Assembly: GCA_949283695.1 (NCBI GenBank)
Contig: CASDTX010000004.1
Coordinates: forward strand, 20,545-84,544
Direction: 5' to 3'
DNA: 64,000 nucleotides
Origin: an uncultured Eubacteriales bacterium
Lineage (GTDB): Bacteria; Bacillota; Clostridia; Lachnospirales; Lachnospiraceae
Part shown: one piece after another, positions 8,264-17,504 of the stretch
Numbering within the stretch: position 1 is the first letter of the stretch
Layout: every line of letters begins with the position of its first letter
Program-made: the position numbers and the translations under genes
Notes under the pieces: generated by a model
What the model was told of the DNA's origin: nothing
What the model saw: the letters and a program-made list of their open reading frames with translations, nothing else
The model's database searches: none

Positions 8264-10027
8264 ATGAGTGATGGAAAGATGACAGGAAAGCCGAGTATTG
8301 ACCGGCCGTGGATCAAATATTATCCGGAGCCGCTGCGCAAGATCCAGGCGCCGGACTGTACGGTGAAAGAGTATTTGAAGCTGAACTGCCCAGGTGAAGA
8401 TGTTGCGGCCATGGAGTTCTACGGAAATCAGATTTCATGGAAGACTGTATTTGAACAGGCGGAGGCAGTTGCCCGCTCTCTGAGAGCGTCAGGATTTAAG
8501 GAAGGGGATCAGATTCCGGTATTTATTTCTTCTGTACCGGAGTTTATTTACCTGCTTTTGGCGGCTGAACAGATTGGTGCGTCTCTGCTGTGCCGCGACA
8601 ACACACTGAGAGAGAATGTAGAGGCAGTTCAGAAGGCGGGAACGAAAGCAATGTTTGCCCATGACTTCCTGTCACAGGACGAGCTTGGAAGCTACCTGGC
8701 GAACACCGCGGTTGAGAAGGTTATTCTTCTCGATGCGTGCCAGTCCTGCAGACGCGAAGATATGCCGGATTATATTCAGAAAAGCCTGGACAGCAGATAT
8801 CCGGATGAGAAAGCACACGGATCGAAGACCCTTACCTGGGATGAGTTCCTTGCTCTGGGTGAGAGTTATACCGGAGTGGTGGATGCTCCAAGAGATATAA
8901 ACCGCCCGCTTTTCCGCGCTTATACCAGCGGATCTACCGGTCCGTCCAAACAGGTGATTCACTCTGCCCGGACCATGCTGGCTGTTATTGCGCAGATGAA
9001 TTTCTATGGCGGATCAGACGAGTATCGTCCGACATGGCTTGTAGCCGTGCTTCCGCCGTGTCTGGTGGCAGTTGTGGTATCCATGCTTCTGATGCCGCTG
9101 GCTTCCAATAAGCTGCTGATCCTTTCGCCTTATTGTGCAATCGAAGACCTGGATCTGGAGATGATGCGCTACCGTCCCAATTCGTGGGCGCTGATTCCGC
9201 TCTTTATCGAGACGATTATGCGCAGCAAACGAATTCCTGCCGACTATGATATGTCTCATCTGGCAGCTGCAGGTGCAGGGTCTGAGTCATACAACAACAA
9301 TCAGAGAAAACGTACAGAGAAGTTCCTGGCGTCCCATAACTGCAAGATCCGTTTCACATCAGGCTACGGAAGCAGTGAGAGCGGATCTACGGTTGCGCTG
9401 CCGATGACACCGCATCCGCTGGGAAACGGAAACGTAGGCGTTCCGACGATTCTCAATGTGGTCAGTATCTTCGAGCCGGGCACACAGAACGAGCTTACAT
9501 ATAATCAGCTTGGTGAGATCTGCATCAGCGGCCCTGGCGTCATGCTCGGATATGACGATCCGGAGGCGACGGCCAAAGCACTTCAGGTACATGAAGACGG
9601 CATGACATGGCTCCACAGCGGAGACATCGGATATATGAATGAAGACGGTGTGATCTACGTGCTGACCAGGGGCAAGGCTCCGCGCTATGGCGGCGGTGAC
9701 CTGGCGACTCTTCCGATGGAGAACCGGCTGGCGGACGCAGAGATCGAAGGCATCGATGATGAATTTTTCGTAGTCGTACCGGACAAAGATCATCCGGGAT
9801 GTTTCCTGCCGTACCTGTATGTAGTGCTCCATGAAGGATACAGCATTGCAGATATCGAGGAGCCGGTGAGAAATGCCCTGGAAGAATACATGCAGCCGGT
9901 TGAGATTTTCGAACTTCCGGAGCGTCCGTTCTTCCATTATAAGACGAACCGGATCGGTCTGACGAAGGAACTGCTTGCAGGTGCAGCGGAGAAACCGCAG
10001 GCTGTGCTGAAAGAAGCGAAAGCATAA
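8264..10027 (+). CDS. ANL-superfamily adenylate-forming protein, paralog B
   Basis: 587 residues, aligning with paralog A from end to end without obvious gaps and identical at most positions by eye. It shares TSGSTGPSK (A3), HSGDIGYMNEDG (A7), RGKAPRYGGGDLATLP (A8) and the altered A10 KTNRIGLTK. Differences are concentrated in the substrate-pocket half (for example AVLPPCLVAVVVSMLL against TALPPALVAVVVAMEL, and GYGSSESGS against GYGNSEAGS). The pair may therefore handle related but different acids. The start ATG follows AGGGAG, and the gene ends at its own terminator. It is not a pseudogene: the frame and all motifs are intact. Local duplication, possibly around the regulator gene, explains the layout. 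Confidence 0.85.
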   Translation: MSDGKMTGKPSIDRPWIKYYPEPLRKIQAPDCTVKEYLKLNCPGEDVAAMEFYGNQISWKTVFEQAEAVARSLRASGFKEGDQIPVFISSVPEFIYLLLAAEQIGASLLCRDNTLRENVEAVQKAGTKAMFAHDFLSQDELGSYLANTAVEKVILLDACQSCRREDMPDYIQKSLDSRYPDEKAHGSKTLTWDEFLALGESYTGVVDAPRDINRPLFRAYTSGSTGPSKQVIHSARTMLAVIAQMNFYGGSDEYRPTWLVAVLPPCLVAVVVSMLLMPLASNKLLILSPYCAIEDLDLEMMRYRPNSWALIPLFIETIMRSKRIPADYDMSHLAAAGAGSESYNNNQRKRTEKFLASHNCKIRFTSGYGSSESGSTVALPMTPHPLGNGNVGVPTILNVVSIFEPGTQNELTYNQLGEICISGPGVMLGYDDPEATAKALQVHEDGMTWLHSGDIGYMNEDGVIYVLTRGKAPRYGGGDLATLPMENRLADAEIEGIDDEFFVVVPDKDHPGCFLPYLYVVLHEGYSIADIEEPVRNALEEYMQPVEIFELPERPFFHYKTNRIGLTKELLAGAAEKPQAVLKEAKA

Positions 10028-10074
10028 AAAAGAGATTGCTCTGCAGAAATGTAGGATAATCAGGGGGATTAATG

Positions 10075-10110
10075 AAACGGAGGCGTGAAGATGGTGCGTC
10101 TCCGTTTTAT
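10075..10110 (+). terminator. Intrinsic terminator after ANL paralog B
   Basis: AAACGGAG-GCG pairs with CG-CTCCGTTT (one mismatch), followed by TTTTAT. Confidence 0.85.
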
Positions 10111-10111
10111 A

Positions 10112-10140
10112 TTGCACCTGCGGGCATCCTGTTTTATAAT
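10112..10140 (+). promoter_or_regulatory. Promoter of polysaccharide gene set 1
   Basis: TTGCAC (10112-10117), a 17-base spacer and a perfect TATAAT (10135-10140), directly behind the preceding terminator. It would drive the overlapping genes from 10225 to 19309. Confidence 0.75.
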
Positions 10141-10224
10141 ATTTAGCGTCGATATTCAGGAATCCTGTCCCGGGGAACGGGAGAGGGTGCTGGGAATATA
10201 GAAAGAGCGGAGAGGTTGTTAAGA

Positions 10225-11358
10225 TTGAAGATAGCGATGATCGGTCAGAAAGATGTCCCTTCAAGACTTGGCGGAGTTGAAGTTGCAGTTGAGGCACTGG
10301 CAGTGCGGATGGCTGCGGATGGACATCAGGTGACGCTGTATAACTGTCACCGGTGCAGACTGGGAAAGAGAGAGAAGGGACCGCGCAGGCGGATGTACCG
10401 GGGGGTGCAGATTCGTGAGGTCGCCGTCCCGGATATAAAAGGAGTCGCCGCGGCGGCAGCATCCGTGCTTGGCTCGGTGCGGGCGTTGCTCGGGAAATAC
10501 GACTGCATTCATTATCATGCGGAAGGGCCGGCCTTGATGTCATTCCTGCCCCATTTGTTCGGTATCCGCACCGTGGTTACCATCCATGGGCTTGACTGGC
10601 AGCGCAGCAAATGGGGGCGGTTCGCCTCCTGGTATCTGAAGCTGGGGGAGAAGACGGCAGTGCGCTGCGCGGATGAGATCATCGTCCTGAGCCGTTCGAT
10701 GCAGAGGTATTTCAGGGAGGCATATCAGCGGAAAACGGTGGTGATCCCCAATGGAATCGAACGGCCGCTCAGGCGGGAGGCACGGACCATCCGGGAGCGG
10801 TGGGGGCTGGAACGGGACGGATATGTTCTGTATCTGGGCCGGATCGTGCCGGAGAAAGGCCTGAAGCAGCTGGTTGCGGCTTTCCAGGGTGTGGACACCG
10901 ATAAGAAACTGGTGATTGCGGGGGGCTCTTCTGATACGAAAGAGTTCTGCCGGGAGCTGGAAGAGGCGGCGAAACCGGACCCGCGGATCCTATTTACCGG
11001 TTTCGTTCAGGAAGAGGCGCTGGAAGAGCTGTATTCCAACAGTTATTTGTACTGTCTTCCCTCAGAACTGGAAGGGCTTCCCATCAGTCTTCTGGAAGCC
11101 ATGAGTTATGGAAACTGCTGTCTGTGTTCGGACATTCCGGAGTGCGCGGAAGTGATCGGAGATAAGGGGTATCTGTTTCAAAAAGGAGATACCGCAGATC
11201 TGCGGCGCAGACTGCAGATGCTCTGCCGTCATCCGGAACTGGTGGATGAATGCCGGTCAGGAGTGGATGAACTCCTCTATGAAACCTATGATTGGGATGA
11301 GATCACGAAGAAGACGCTGAATGTCTACCGTATGAAGAACCGGGGGAAGCATCATTGA
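10225..11358 (+). CDS. GT4-family glycosyltransferase (rhamnosyltransferase-like N-terminus)
   Basis: A GT-B fold transferase of about 377 residues. The N-terminus KIAMIGQKDVPSRLGGVEV is typical of DUF1972-type GT4 enzymes such as beta-rhamnosyltransferases of capsule loci. The C-terminal half carries VLYLGRIVPEKGL and the nucleotide-sugar site PSELEGLPISLLEAMSYG (E-x7-E type). The frame is open from TTG at 10216, but AGAGG at 10211-10215 is well spaced for TTG at 10225, which gives a clean start. It acts at the inner face of the membrane on lipid-linked sugar, by family knowledge. First gene of set 1; the next gene overlaps its stop. Donor and acceptor are not determinable here. Confidence 0.85.
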   Translation: MKIAMIGQKDVPSRLGGVEVAVEALAVRMAADGHQVTLYNCHRCRLGKREKGPRRRMYRGVQIREVAVPDIKGVAAAAASVLGSVRALLGKYDCIHYHAEGPALMSFLPHLFGIRTVVTIHGLDWQRSKWGRFASWYLKLGEKTAVRCADEIIVLSRSMQRYFREAYQRKTVVIPNGIERPLRREARTIRERWGLERDGYVLYLGRIVPEKGLKQLVAAFQGVDTDKKLVIAGGSSDTKEFCRELEEAAKPDPRILFTGFVQEEALEELYSNSYLYCLPSELEGLPISLLEAMSYGNCCLCSDIPECAEVIGDKGYLFQKGDTADLRRRLQMLCRHPELVDECRSGVDELLYETYDWDEITKKTLNVYRMKNRGKHH

Positions 11359-12563
11359 AGATTCTGATGGTGAATAAGTTTCTGTATCCTGCGGGAGGTG
11401 CGGAAACCTACTTATTTAAAATAGGAAAATACTGGAAAGAAAGAGGAGCCGAGGTTGAGTATTTTGGGATGCGGCATCCGGGCAATGTGGCAGGAAACCG
11501 GTGGGATCTCTATACAGAGCCTCTTGACTTCCATCAAAAAGGCCTGGCAGGATATCTGATGAATCCGCTGAAGCTCATCTATTCTGCGGATGCCGGGAAG
11601 AAGATGAGCGAACTGCTGGACAGGTTTGCTCCGGATGTGGTTCATATCAATAATTTCAATTATCAGCTTACCCCGTCGATTCTGGAGGCCGCTGCCGCGT
11701 ACCGGGAACAGAAGAACCGGAACATGCGGATCATTTATACGGCGCACGACTCACAGCTGGTGTGTCCGAATCACTATCTGTACCGGCCAGGCACGGGGGA
11801 GGCCTGCGAGAGATGCCTGGGCGGCAGTTATGTCAACTGTATCCGCGGCCGCTGCATCCACGGTTCCGCGGCCAGGAGCTGTCTGGGCGCGATGGAAGCG
11901 GTATACTGGAAGAAACGGAAGATCTACAGCTGCCTGGATGTTATTCTATGTCCCTCGGCCTTTATGAAAGAGAAGCTGGATACGGATCCTCTGCTGCGGA
12001 CAAAGACCGTAGTGCTGCGCAACTTCGTGCGGCCTGTGCCGGCGGAAGAACGAGGCAGGGGCGGATATGTGCTGTATTTTGGAAGATATTCGGAGGAGAA
12101 AGGGATTCGAATGCTGCTGGATGTGAGCAGAGAACTGAAGGAGATCCCCTTTGTATTCGCAGGCGGCGGCCCGCTGGAAGAGCTGGTGGACGGCAGCAAT
12201 GTAAGGAACAGGGGCTTCCTCAAAGACAGGGAACTGGATGAGGTGATCCGCGGGGCGAGATTCACGGTCTGTCCGTCCGTGTGCAATGAGAACTGTCCCT
12301 TCTCTGTGATCGAGAGTATGATGAACGCAGTCCCGGTACTGGGCGCGCGAAGAGGCGGGATCCCGGAGCTGATCGAGGAAGGGCGTACAGGCTGGCTGTT
12401 CACGGCAGGTGATCCGGCGGATCTGAAGCAGACGATCCGGAGGATCTGGGACAGTACGGAGCCGGAAGAATACGCGGACTTCTGCCGGGACGTACGGTTT
12501 GATACCATCGCGGAATACGGAGAGAAACTGGAGAAATTGTACAAGGCAGGAGGCAGGCTATGA
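11355..12563 (+). CDS. GT4-family glycosyltransferase
   Basis: 402 residues, GT-B fold. N-terminus KILMVNKFLYPAGGAETYLF is the classic GT4 opening. Rossmann-like C-terminal motifs VLYFGRYSEEKGI and CPSVCNENCPFSVIESMMNA carry the donor-binding E-x7-E. The middle has a cysteine-rich stretch (HDSQLVCPNHYLY to CERCLGG and CIRGRC), seen in a subset of these enzymes, possibly metal-binding. It starts at TTG 11355, overlapping the previous stop in TTGA, so the two are translationally coupled. Sugar specificity is unknown. Confidence 0.87.
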   Translation: MKILMVNKFLYPAGGAETYLFKIGKYWKERGAEVEYFGMRHPGNVAGNRWDLYTEPLDFHQKGLAGYLMNPLKLIYSADAGKKMSELLDRFAPDVVHINNFNYQLTPSILEAAAAYREQKNRNMRIIYTAHDSQLVCPNHYLYRPGTGEACERCLGGSYVNCIRGRCIHGSAARSCLGAMEAVYWKKRKIYSCLDVILCPSAFMKEKLDTDPLLRTKTVVLRNFVRPVPAEERGRGGYVLYFGRYSEEKGIRMLLDVSRELKEIPFVFAGGGPLEELVDGSNVRNRGFLKDRELDEVIRGARFTVCPSVCNENCPFSVIESMMNAVPVLGARRGGIPELIEEGRTGWLFTAGDPADLKQTIRRIWDSTEPEEYADFCRDVRFDTIAEYGEKLEKLYKAGGRL

Positions 12564-13648
12564 AAGGAAAAGCCGGTTCAGGCAGGGGGACAGATGCGGG
12601 GAAGGGGATTGACTTCGTTATCCTGTGGGTTGACGGAAACGACCCTGCGTGGCAGCAGAAATGGGCGCGCTACGCCAATGACGAACAGAACAACGGGACC
12701 GCTGAGAACCGGTTCCGGGACTGGGGGCTGATGCGGTACTGGTTCCGCGGCGTGGAGCGATTCGCTCCCTGGGTCAGGAAGATCTTCTTCGTCACAGACG
12801 GACAGGTGCCGCAGTGGCTGGACCTGGGGCATCCCAGACTGCGCCTGGTGCGGCATGAGGACTACATACCCGGGCAGTATCTGCCTACATTTAATTCGAA
12901 TGTGATTGAACTCTGGCTTCACCGGATCCCGGATCTGGGAGAGCGATTTGTCCTCTTCAATGATGACATGTTCCTGACAGCACCTGTGGGGCCCGAGGAT
13001 TTCTTTGAGGCAGGGCTGCCCCGGGAATCAGCCCTGCTTGACATGGCGACAGCCCCCGGACCGGAGGACTGTCTGCCGCATATGCTGATGAATAATTTCG
13101 CCCTGATCAACCGCCATTTTCAGAAACGCGAAGTGATGAGGCGAAATGCGCGGAAGTTCTTCTCCCCGCGCTATGGGAGGGATCTGATGAGAAATCTGCT
13201 GCTGGCGCCGTTTCAGTATTTTTCTTGTTTCCGGGACTCACACCTTCCAAGTTCGTATTTAAAGCGTACGTTTGAAGATGTTTGGGAATGTGAGGGAGAT
13301 CTGCTCGAAGCATGCGGGAATAACCGGTTCCGCTCGAAGTCCGATCTGACTCACTGGCTGATGAAGTGCTGGCAGATCTGCGAGGGGAATTTTGCTGTGC
13401 GCGGCACTGGCTGGGGACGCCATTTCGAACTGTGGGAGGATAGTCTGGAAGAGGTCTGCCGCTGTATTGAGAGGCAGAGCTGCCGGGTGGTGTGCCTGAA
13501 TGACAGCAGGATGGACATTGAGTTTGAACGGATGAAGCGGAGGATTGCGGAGAGCTTTGAACGGATTCTGCCGCAGTGTTCGGCATACGAGATCCGTGGG
13601 GCGGAGCAGGAGAGAACAGAGGATAGAACAGAGGAGAGACAGGAGTGA
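12560..13648 (+). CDS. Stealth-family capsular polysaccharide phosphotransferase
   Basis: A 362-residue Stealth protein, related to GlcNAc-1-phosphotransferases that build hexose-1-phosphate linkages in capsules. The conserved regions come in order: CR1 IDFVILWVDGNDPAW (residues 17-31), CR2 from RDWGLMRYWFRGVERFAPW through TFNSNVIE to RFVLFNDDMF, CR3 around DSHLPSSYLKRTFEDVW, and CR4 VVCLND. The C-terminus is a charged repeat (ERTEDRTEERQE). It overlaps the previous gene by four bases (ATGA). Its presence predicts phosphodiester bonds in the polymer made by set 1. Confidence 0.92.
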   Translation: MKGKAGSGRGTDAGKGIDFVILWVDGNDPAWQQKWARYANDEQNNGTAENRFRDWGLMRYWFRGVERFAPWVRKIFFVTDGQVPQWLDLGHPRLRLVRHEDYIPGQYLPTFNSNVIELWLHRIPDLGERFVLFNDDMFLTAPVGPEDFFEAGLPRESALLDMATAPGPEDCLPHMLMNNFALINRHFQKREVMRRNARKFFSPRYGRDLMRNLLLAPFQYFSCFRDSHLPSSYLKRTFEDVWECEGDLLEACGNNRFRSKSDLTHWLMKCWQICEGNFAVRGTGWGRHFELWEDSLEEVCRCIERQSCRVVCLNDSRMDIEFERMKRRIAESFERILPQCSAYEIRGAEQERTEDRTEERQE

Positions 13649-14937
13649 GGATGATGAGGACAGTAACCGGACGGAAGCTTTGGCTGATCTATTTCTGGAT
13701 CATTCTATTCTTGCTGCAGAATCGGCTGCAGCAGTGGTTTGAGCCGTTTCAGTACGTGGACGAGCTGTTCGCGCTGCTGGCAGTTCCGCTGGCCTTTGTC
13801 AGGCTCTTTCAGAAGAAGCTGCATCTTGTCTGGACCAGAGAGAAGAAGCTGTTTCTGGTCCTGATGCTGATCTTCTGGGTAAGCGGCTGGTGCGGGTTTT
13901 TCCGCTGGCATTATCAGCCGTTTATGAATGCGGCGAAGGATGCCTATGTAAATATGAAATTTTTCCTGGCGGCAGGGGCTTCTTATCTGATGTTTGCGTA
14001 CGAGGACATTGATTTTGAACAGATCCGAAGGAAACTCTGGCCTCTGGTAAATGGGGCCGCGATCTTTCTTTGCGTACTCTGCGCGGCAGATCTTTGTTTC
14101 GGAATCTTTGACGCGGATATGCGGGGCGGCCTGCGGTCGGTGAAATTATTCTATTCGGCGTATACGATTCTTGCCGGCTGCTGTGTATTTCTCTGCGCGA
14201 TCTCTCTGTGGATGTATGAGGAGAAAGGCAAGAAGATCATCCCCCAGCTGCTCATGCTCGTGTTTGTGATGCTGAGCACGAGGCGGGTGAAAGCGATGGG
14301 AGCCACGGCCTGTATCCTGCTGATTTATCTTCTCGTGTTCCGCAAACGCCAGAAGATGAATCAGAAACTGAAAGTGTTTGCAGGCGCCGTGCTGGGGGTG
14401 GCTGCCGTGGCAGGAGCGTACCAGGTGATCAGTTACTATATCCTGATGGGCGTGGAGTCGGCCCGTGCGGTGCTGACCATCGCAGCGCCTTTTATCGCCA
14501 TGGATCATTTCCCCTTCGGAACCGGATGGGGGACTTACGGATCCGCGTTTTCGGCGGAGCCCTACTCTCCGGTGTACGGGATGTACCGGATGGCCGGAGT
14601 GTGGGGGCTGTCCCCGGATTATCCGGATTTTGTCTCGGATACATTCTGGCCGATGATCCTGGGCCAGTGCGGATTCTTCGGATTGCTGGCTCTGATCGGG
14701 GTGCTGATTCTGCTGACGAAGAAGATTCTCTCCCTGAAGGCGGAGAAGAGCGCGTTTGCCTCTGCGCTGCTCCTGATGGTGTATCTGCTCATATCCAGCA
14801 CCAGCGAGTCTGCGTTTGCCAATCCGATGGCAGTGCCGCTGGCGTTCTGGCTGGGCATTCTGTTCGCGCAGAAGAAAACTGTGGATAAGGACGGTAGAGT
14901 GTGTGGTGAAATTAAATCTGCGGAAAAAATATCGTGA
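13645..14937 (+). CDS. Wzy-like polysaccharide polymerase, polytopic membrane protein
   Basis: 430 residues with about ten hydrophobic segments (WLIYFWIILFLL, LLAVPLAFVRLF, LVLMLIFWVSGWCGFF and others). A long loop around FPFGTGWGTYGSAFSAEPYSP (about residues 290-330) resembles the periplasmic/external loop of O-antigen ligase/polymerase proteins. Sequence conservation in this class is low, so the call rests on topology and position between glycosyltransferase and flippase genes. GTG at 13645 overlaps the previous stop; ATG at 13651 or 13654 are alternatives. It would join repeat units on undecaprenyl phosphate outside the membrane. Confidence 0.72.
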   Translation: MRMMRTVTGRKLWLIYFWIILFLLQNRLQQWFEPFQYVDELFALLAVPLAFVRLFQKKLHLVWTREKKLFLVLMLIFWVSGWCGFFRWHYQPFMNAAKDAYVNMKFFLAAGASYLMFAYEDIDFEQIRRKLWPLVNGAAIFLCVLCAADLCFGIFDADMRGGLRSVKLFYSAYTILAGCCVFLCAISLWMYEEKGKKIIPQLLMLVFVMLSTRRVKAMGATACILLIYLLVFRKRQKMNQKLKVFAGAVLGVAAVAGAYQVISYYILMGVESARAVLTIAAPFIAMDHFPFGTGWGTYGSAFSAEPYSPVYGMYRMAGVWGLSPDYPDFVSDTFWPMILGQCGFFGLLALIGVLILLTKKILSLKAEKSAFASALLLMVYLLISSTSESAFANPMAVPLAFWLGILFAQKKTVDKDGRVCGEIKSAEKIS

Positions 14938-16363
14938 AATGTCAGCGGCTGTGAAAACCTCCGTCTGGTTTACATTCTGCCAGTTCCTGCAGCGGGGGAT
15001 TTCATTTATTACGGTTCCTGTATTTACCAGGCTTCTGACAACAGAAGAGTATGGAATCTGCAATATTTATTTTACCTGGTTCGAGGTATTCCTTCTGTTT
15101 ACCTCGCTGAAGATCCCTTATGAAGGACTCAATAACGGGCTGATTCGTTATGAGGAAGACAAGGACGGCTATACATCCTCAGTCATGGGGCTGATTATGG
15201 TGATGACTGCCGGAGCCATGGGGGTCTACTTGCTGTTCCGCAGGTGGATTGATCCGTTTACAGGACTGAATGGGTTCCTCATGGTGCTGATGTTTATTCA
15301 GCTAATGTTTAACCCGCCGCTGATGCTGTGGACGAACCGGGAACGATTTGATTTCCGATATCAGAAGCCGGTGGCAGTGACGGCCGTGAGTACGGTGCTG
15401 AATCTTCTGGTGACCGTGCTGGCCGTTGTGAGTACCAGCTATAAGGCAGAGGCCAGGATCATCGGCTCTGCGGCTGTGCAGACATTTTTCGGAGTGGTCT
15501 TTGCAGCGGTGCTTCTGGCAAAGGGACGGACGCTCTTTCGGAAGGAATACTGGAGCTTTGCCCTGCGGTTTAACCTTCCGCTGATTTTTTATTATATTTC
15601 TCAGATGATTCTGAATCAGTCAGACCGCATCCTGATTAATTATTTTCAGGGCAGCGGGAAGGCGGCAGTGTACAGCGTGGCTTATTCCGCGGCGACGCTG
15701 ATGCTTCTCGTGCTGTCTGCTGTCAATGGATCTTTTAATCCTTGGATGTACAAGAAACTGAAGGCAGGGGACAGCCGGTCCGTGGGGCGCAGCGCATCGG
15801 TTCTGTGTCTTATGGTGGGGGCAGCCACGTTTCTGGTGAGTGCCCTGGCTCCGGATCTGGTGCGGATCCTGGCCACGGAGGCGTATCTGGAAGCGATCTG
15901 GATTATTGCTCCTGTGTCAGCCAGTGTCTTTTTTATTTTTCTCTATATGGTGTTTGCCAATGTGGAGATGTATTACGGAGAGAACAGCGGGATCTCGGTG
16001 ATCTCGATTGTTTGTTCCGTGCTGAATATTGTTCTGAATATTGTGTTCATTCCCAGGTATGGATATTTTGCCGCGGGGTGGACAACGCTGGTCAGTTATA
16101 TCCTGCTGACGATCCTTCATTATATTCTCATGAGGCGGGCCTGCAGGCGGAACCGGATGACAGAGCGGATCTTCCGGGAGAAAGAACTGCTGGCGATCTC
16201 TGTGGGAGTGGTCCTCTCGTCCTTCGGGGCGATGGGGCTGTATCGCGCAGGCTGGCTTCGGTATGGGGCGCTGGCAGTACTGGCTGTGCTGCTGTTTGGA
16301 TTCCGGAAGCAGGTGTTTCAGGTGCTGAAACAGATGGGGAAAGGAGAAGAACATGCAAAGTGA
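14906..16363 (+). CDS. Wzx-like polysaccharide flippase (MOP superfamily)
   Basis: About 485 residues and 12-14 membrane spans. The N-terminal signature FLQRGISFITVPVFTRLLTTEEYGI is typical of PST/MOP exporters that flip lipid-linked repeat units. Further segments include LIFYYISQMILNQSDRILINYF, usual at the middle of these proteins. The frame is open back to 14816 inside the polymerase gene. The product KLNLRKKYREMS from GTG 14906 gives the common family start and has AAGGACGG upstream; ATG 14939 is an alternative. The overlap with the upstream gene is about 32 bases. It pairs with the Wzy-like protein before it. Confidence 0.87.
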   Translation: MKLNLRKKYREMSAAVKTSVWFTFCQFLQRGISFITVPVFTRLLTTEEYGICNIYFTWFEVFLLFTSLKIPYEGLNNGLIRYEEDKDGYTSSVMGLIMVMTAGAMGVYLLFRRWIDPFTGLNGFLMVLMFIQLMFNPPLMLWTNRERFDFRYQKPVAVTAVSTVLNLLVTVLAVVSTSYKAEARIIGSAAVQTFFGVVFAAVLLAKGRTLFRKEYWSFALRFNLPLIFYYISQMILNQSDRILINYFQGSGKAAVYSVAYSAATLMLLVLSAVNGSFNPWMYKKLKAGDSRSVGRSASVLCLMVGAATFLVSALAPDLVRILATEAYLEAIWIIAPVSASVFFIFLYMVFANVEMYYGENSGISVISIVCSVLNIVLNIVFIPRYGYFAAGWTTLVSYILLTILHYILMRRACRRNRMTERIFREKELLAISVGVVLSSFGAMGLYRAGWLRYGALAVLAVLLFGFRKQVFQVLKQMGKGEEHAK

Positions 16364-17489
16364 GCAGAAGAGGGGGATGAGCCTCGGATATTTTAATCTG
16401 GCCCGCGGCGTGGGCATGATTCTGATCGTACTGGGTCATTCCATCAACCTGTATCTGACTCCGTCTGTGAATCTGAGCCCGGATTCGGCACCCGCCCTGT
16501 TCTCCGGTGCGGGCGGCGTGCTGGGCGGAGGGATGATGGCGGCGTTCTTCATGATCAGCGGCATCGGATTCTTCCGGCGCAGCTTTCGGAAATGCGTCTC
16601 CATCCAGCGGCGGCTTCTGCTGAAGCCTTACTGTCTGGCAGCGGCAGCGGTCCTTCTGACGAAGCTCCTTCTCGCGCTGGTGAAGAGACGTTCTTTCTTC
16701 GCGCATGGCGGCGAACTGGTACTTACCTATCTGCTGGGGCTGAACGCAGAAGGAGGCGGAGAGTTCCTGGGGATTCCCGTGGAGTCTGTGAGTATCTTTT
16801 GGTTTGTTCTGGCCCTGTTCGGCGGATGGATCATTTATAACACGATTTCCTTTCTTGATTCAGAGGTGCTGCGGTATGGATGTGCGGCCGTGTGCGCGGT
16901 ACTCGGATATCAGATGACATTGATCTCCAGGGTCTGGCCTTACTGTATCCACATTGCCTTTCTTGCGGCGGGATACCTTGCGGCGGGGGAGTTCATTAAG
17001 AAGCGGGGACTGCTGGACCGGCGGATCCGTGCCGGATGGTGGATCCTGATCTGGGCGGTGCTTGCAGTGTGTGCGGCTTTCGGGCAGGTGAATATCGTGG
17101 CCGGGGTCTGGAGGCTGGGACTTCTGGATGTGCTGGGGTCTTTCTGTGCAGGATTCGTGATTCTGAAGGGATATGCCCTGTTTATGCGCAGGGAACATGA
17201 CGGGAAGGCAGCGGGGATTCTGGAAGAGATCGGGTTTCATTCGATCTGGATCATCTGCCTGCATGCCTATGAGAAAGTGATTTTCCCGTGGTACCGGGTG
17301 GCGGCAGCGCTTCCCGACAGTCCGTGGCTGGGGGTGGCTTTGTGTTTCGGAGGAAGATGCGCAGTGATGTATCTCCTCTATAAGATTGTGACCGGTGCGG
17401 CGGGGATGGTTCGGGACAGAAGGTTCGGAAGGTCCGGGCTGAGCGGCCGGATCAGCGAAGAAGAGAAGAAACAATCGGATGGGGAATAA
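16353..17489 (+). CDS. Acyltransferase-3 family membrane protein
   Basis: 378 residues with about ten hydrophobic segments. The N-terminal ARGVGMILIVLGHSINLY carries the conserved histidine of the acyltransferase-3 (OafA/NodX-like) family, which moves acyl groups across or onto surface sugars. The start ATG has AAAGGAG and overlaps the flippase gene by 11 bases. It is followed immediately by an acyl-activating enzyme and a carrier protein, so it is likely to accept or pass on the acyl group they supply. The C-terminus is charged and cytoplasmic. Acyl group and target sugar are unknown. Confidence 0.85.
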   Translation: MQSEQKRGMSLGYFNLARGVGMILIVLGHSINLYLTPSVNLSPDSAPALFSGAGGVLGGGMMAAFFMISGIGFFRRSFRKCVSIQRRLLLKPYCLAAAAVLLTKLLLALVKRRSFFAHGGELVLTYLLGLNAEGGGEFLGIPVESVSIFWFVLALFGGWIIYNTISFLDSEVLRYGCAAVCAVLGYQMTLISRVWPYCIHIAFLAAGYLAAGEFIKKRGLLDRRIRAGWWILIWAVLAVCAAFGQVNIVAGVWRLGLLDVLGSFCAGFVILKGYALFMRREHDGKAAGILEEIGFHSIWIICLHAYEKVIFPWYRVAAALPDSPWLGVALCFGGRCAVMYLLYKIVTGAAGMVRDRRFGRSGLSGRISEEEKKQSDGE

Positions 17490-17504
17490 GAGGAGGAAGA
17501 AGGA

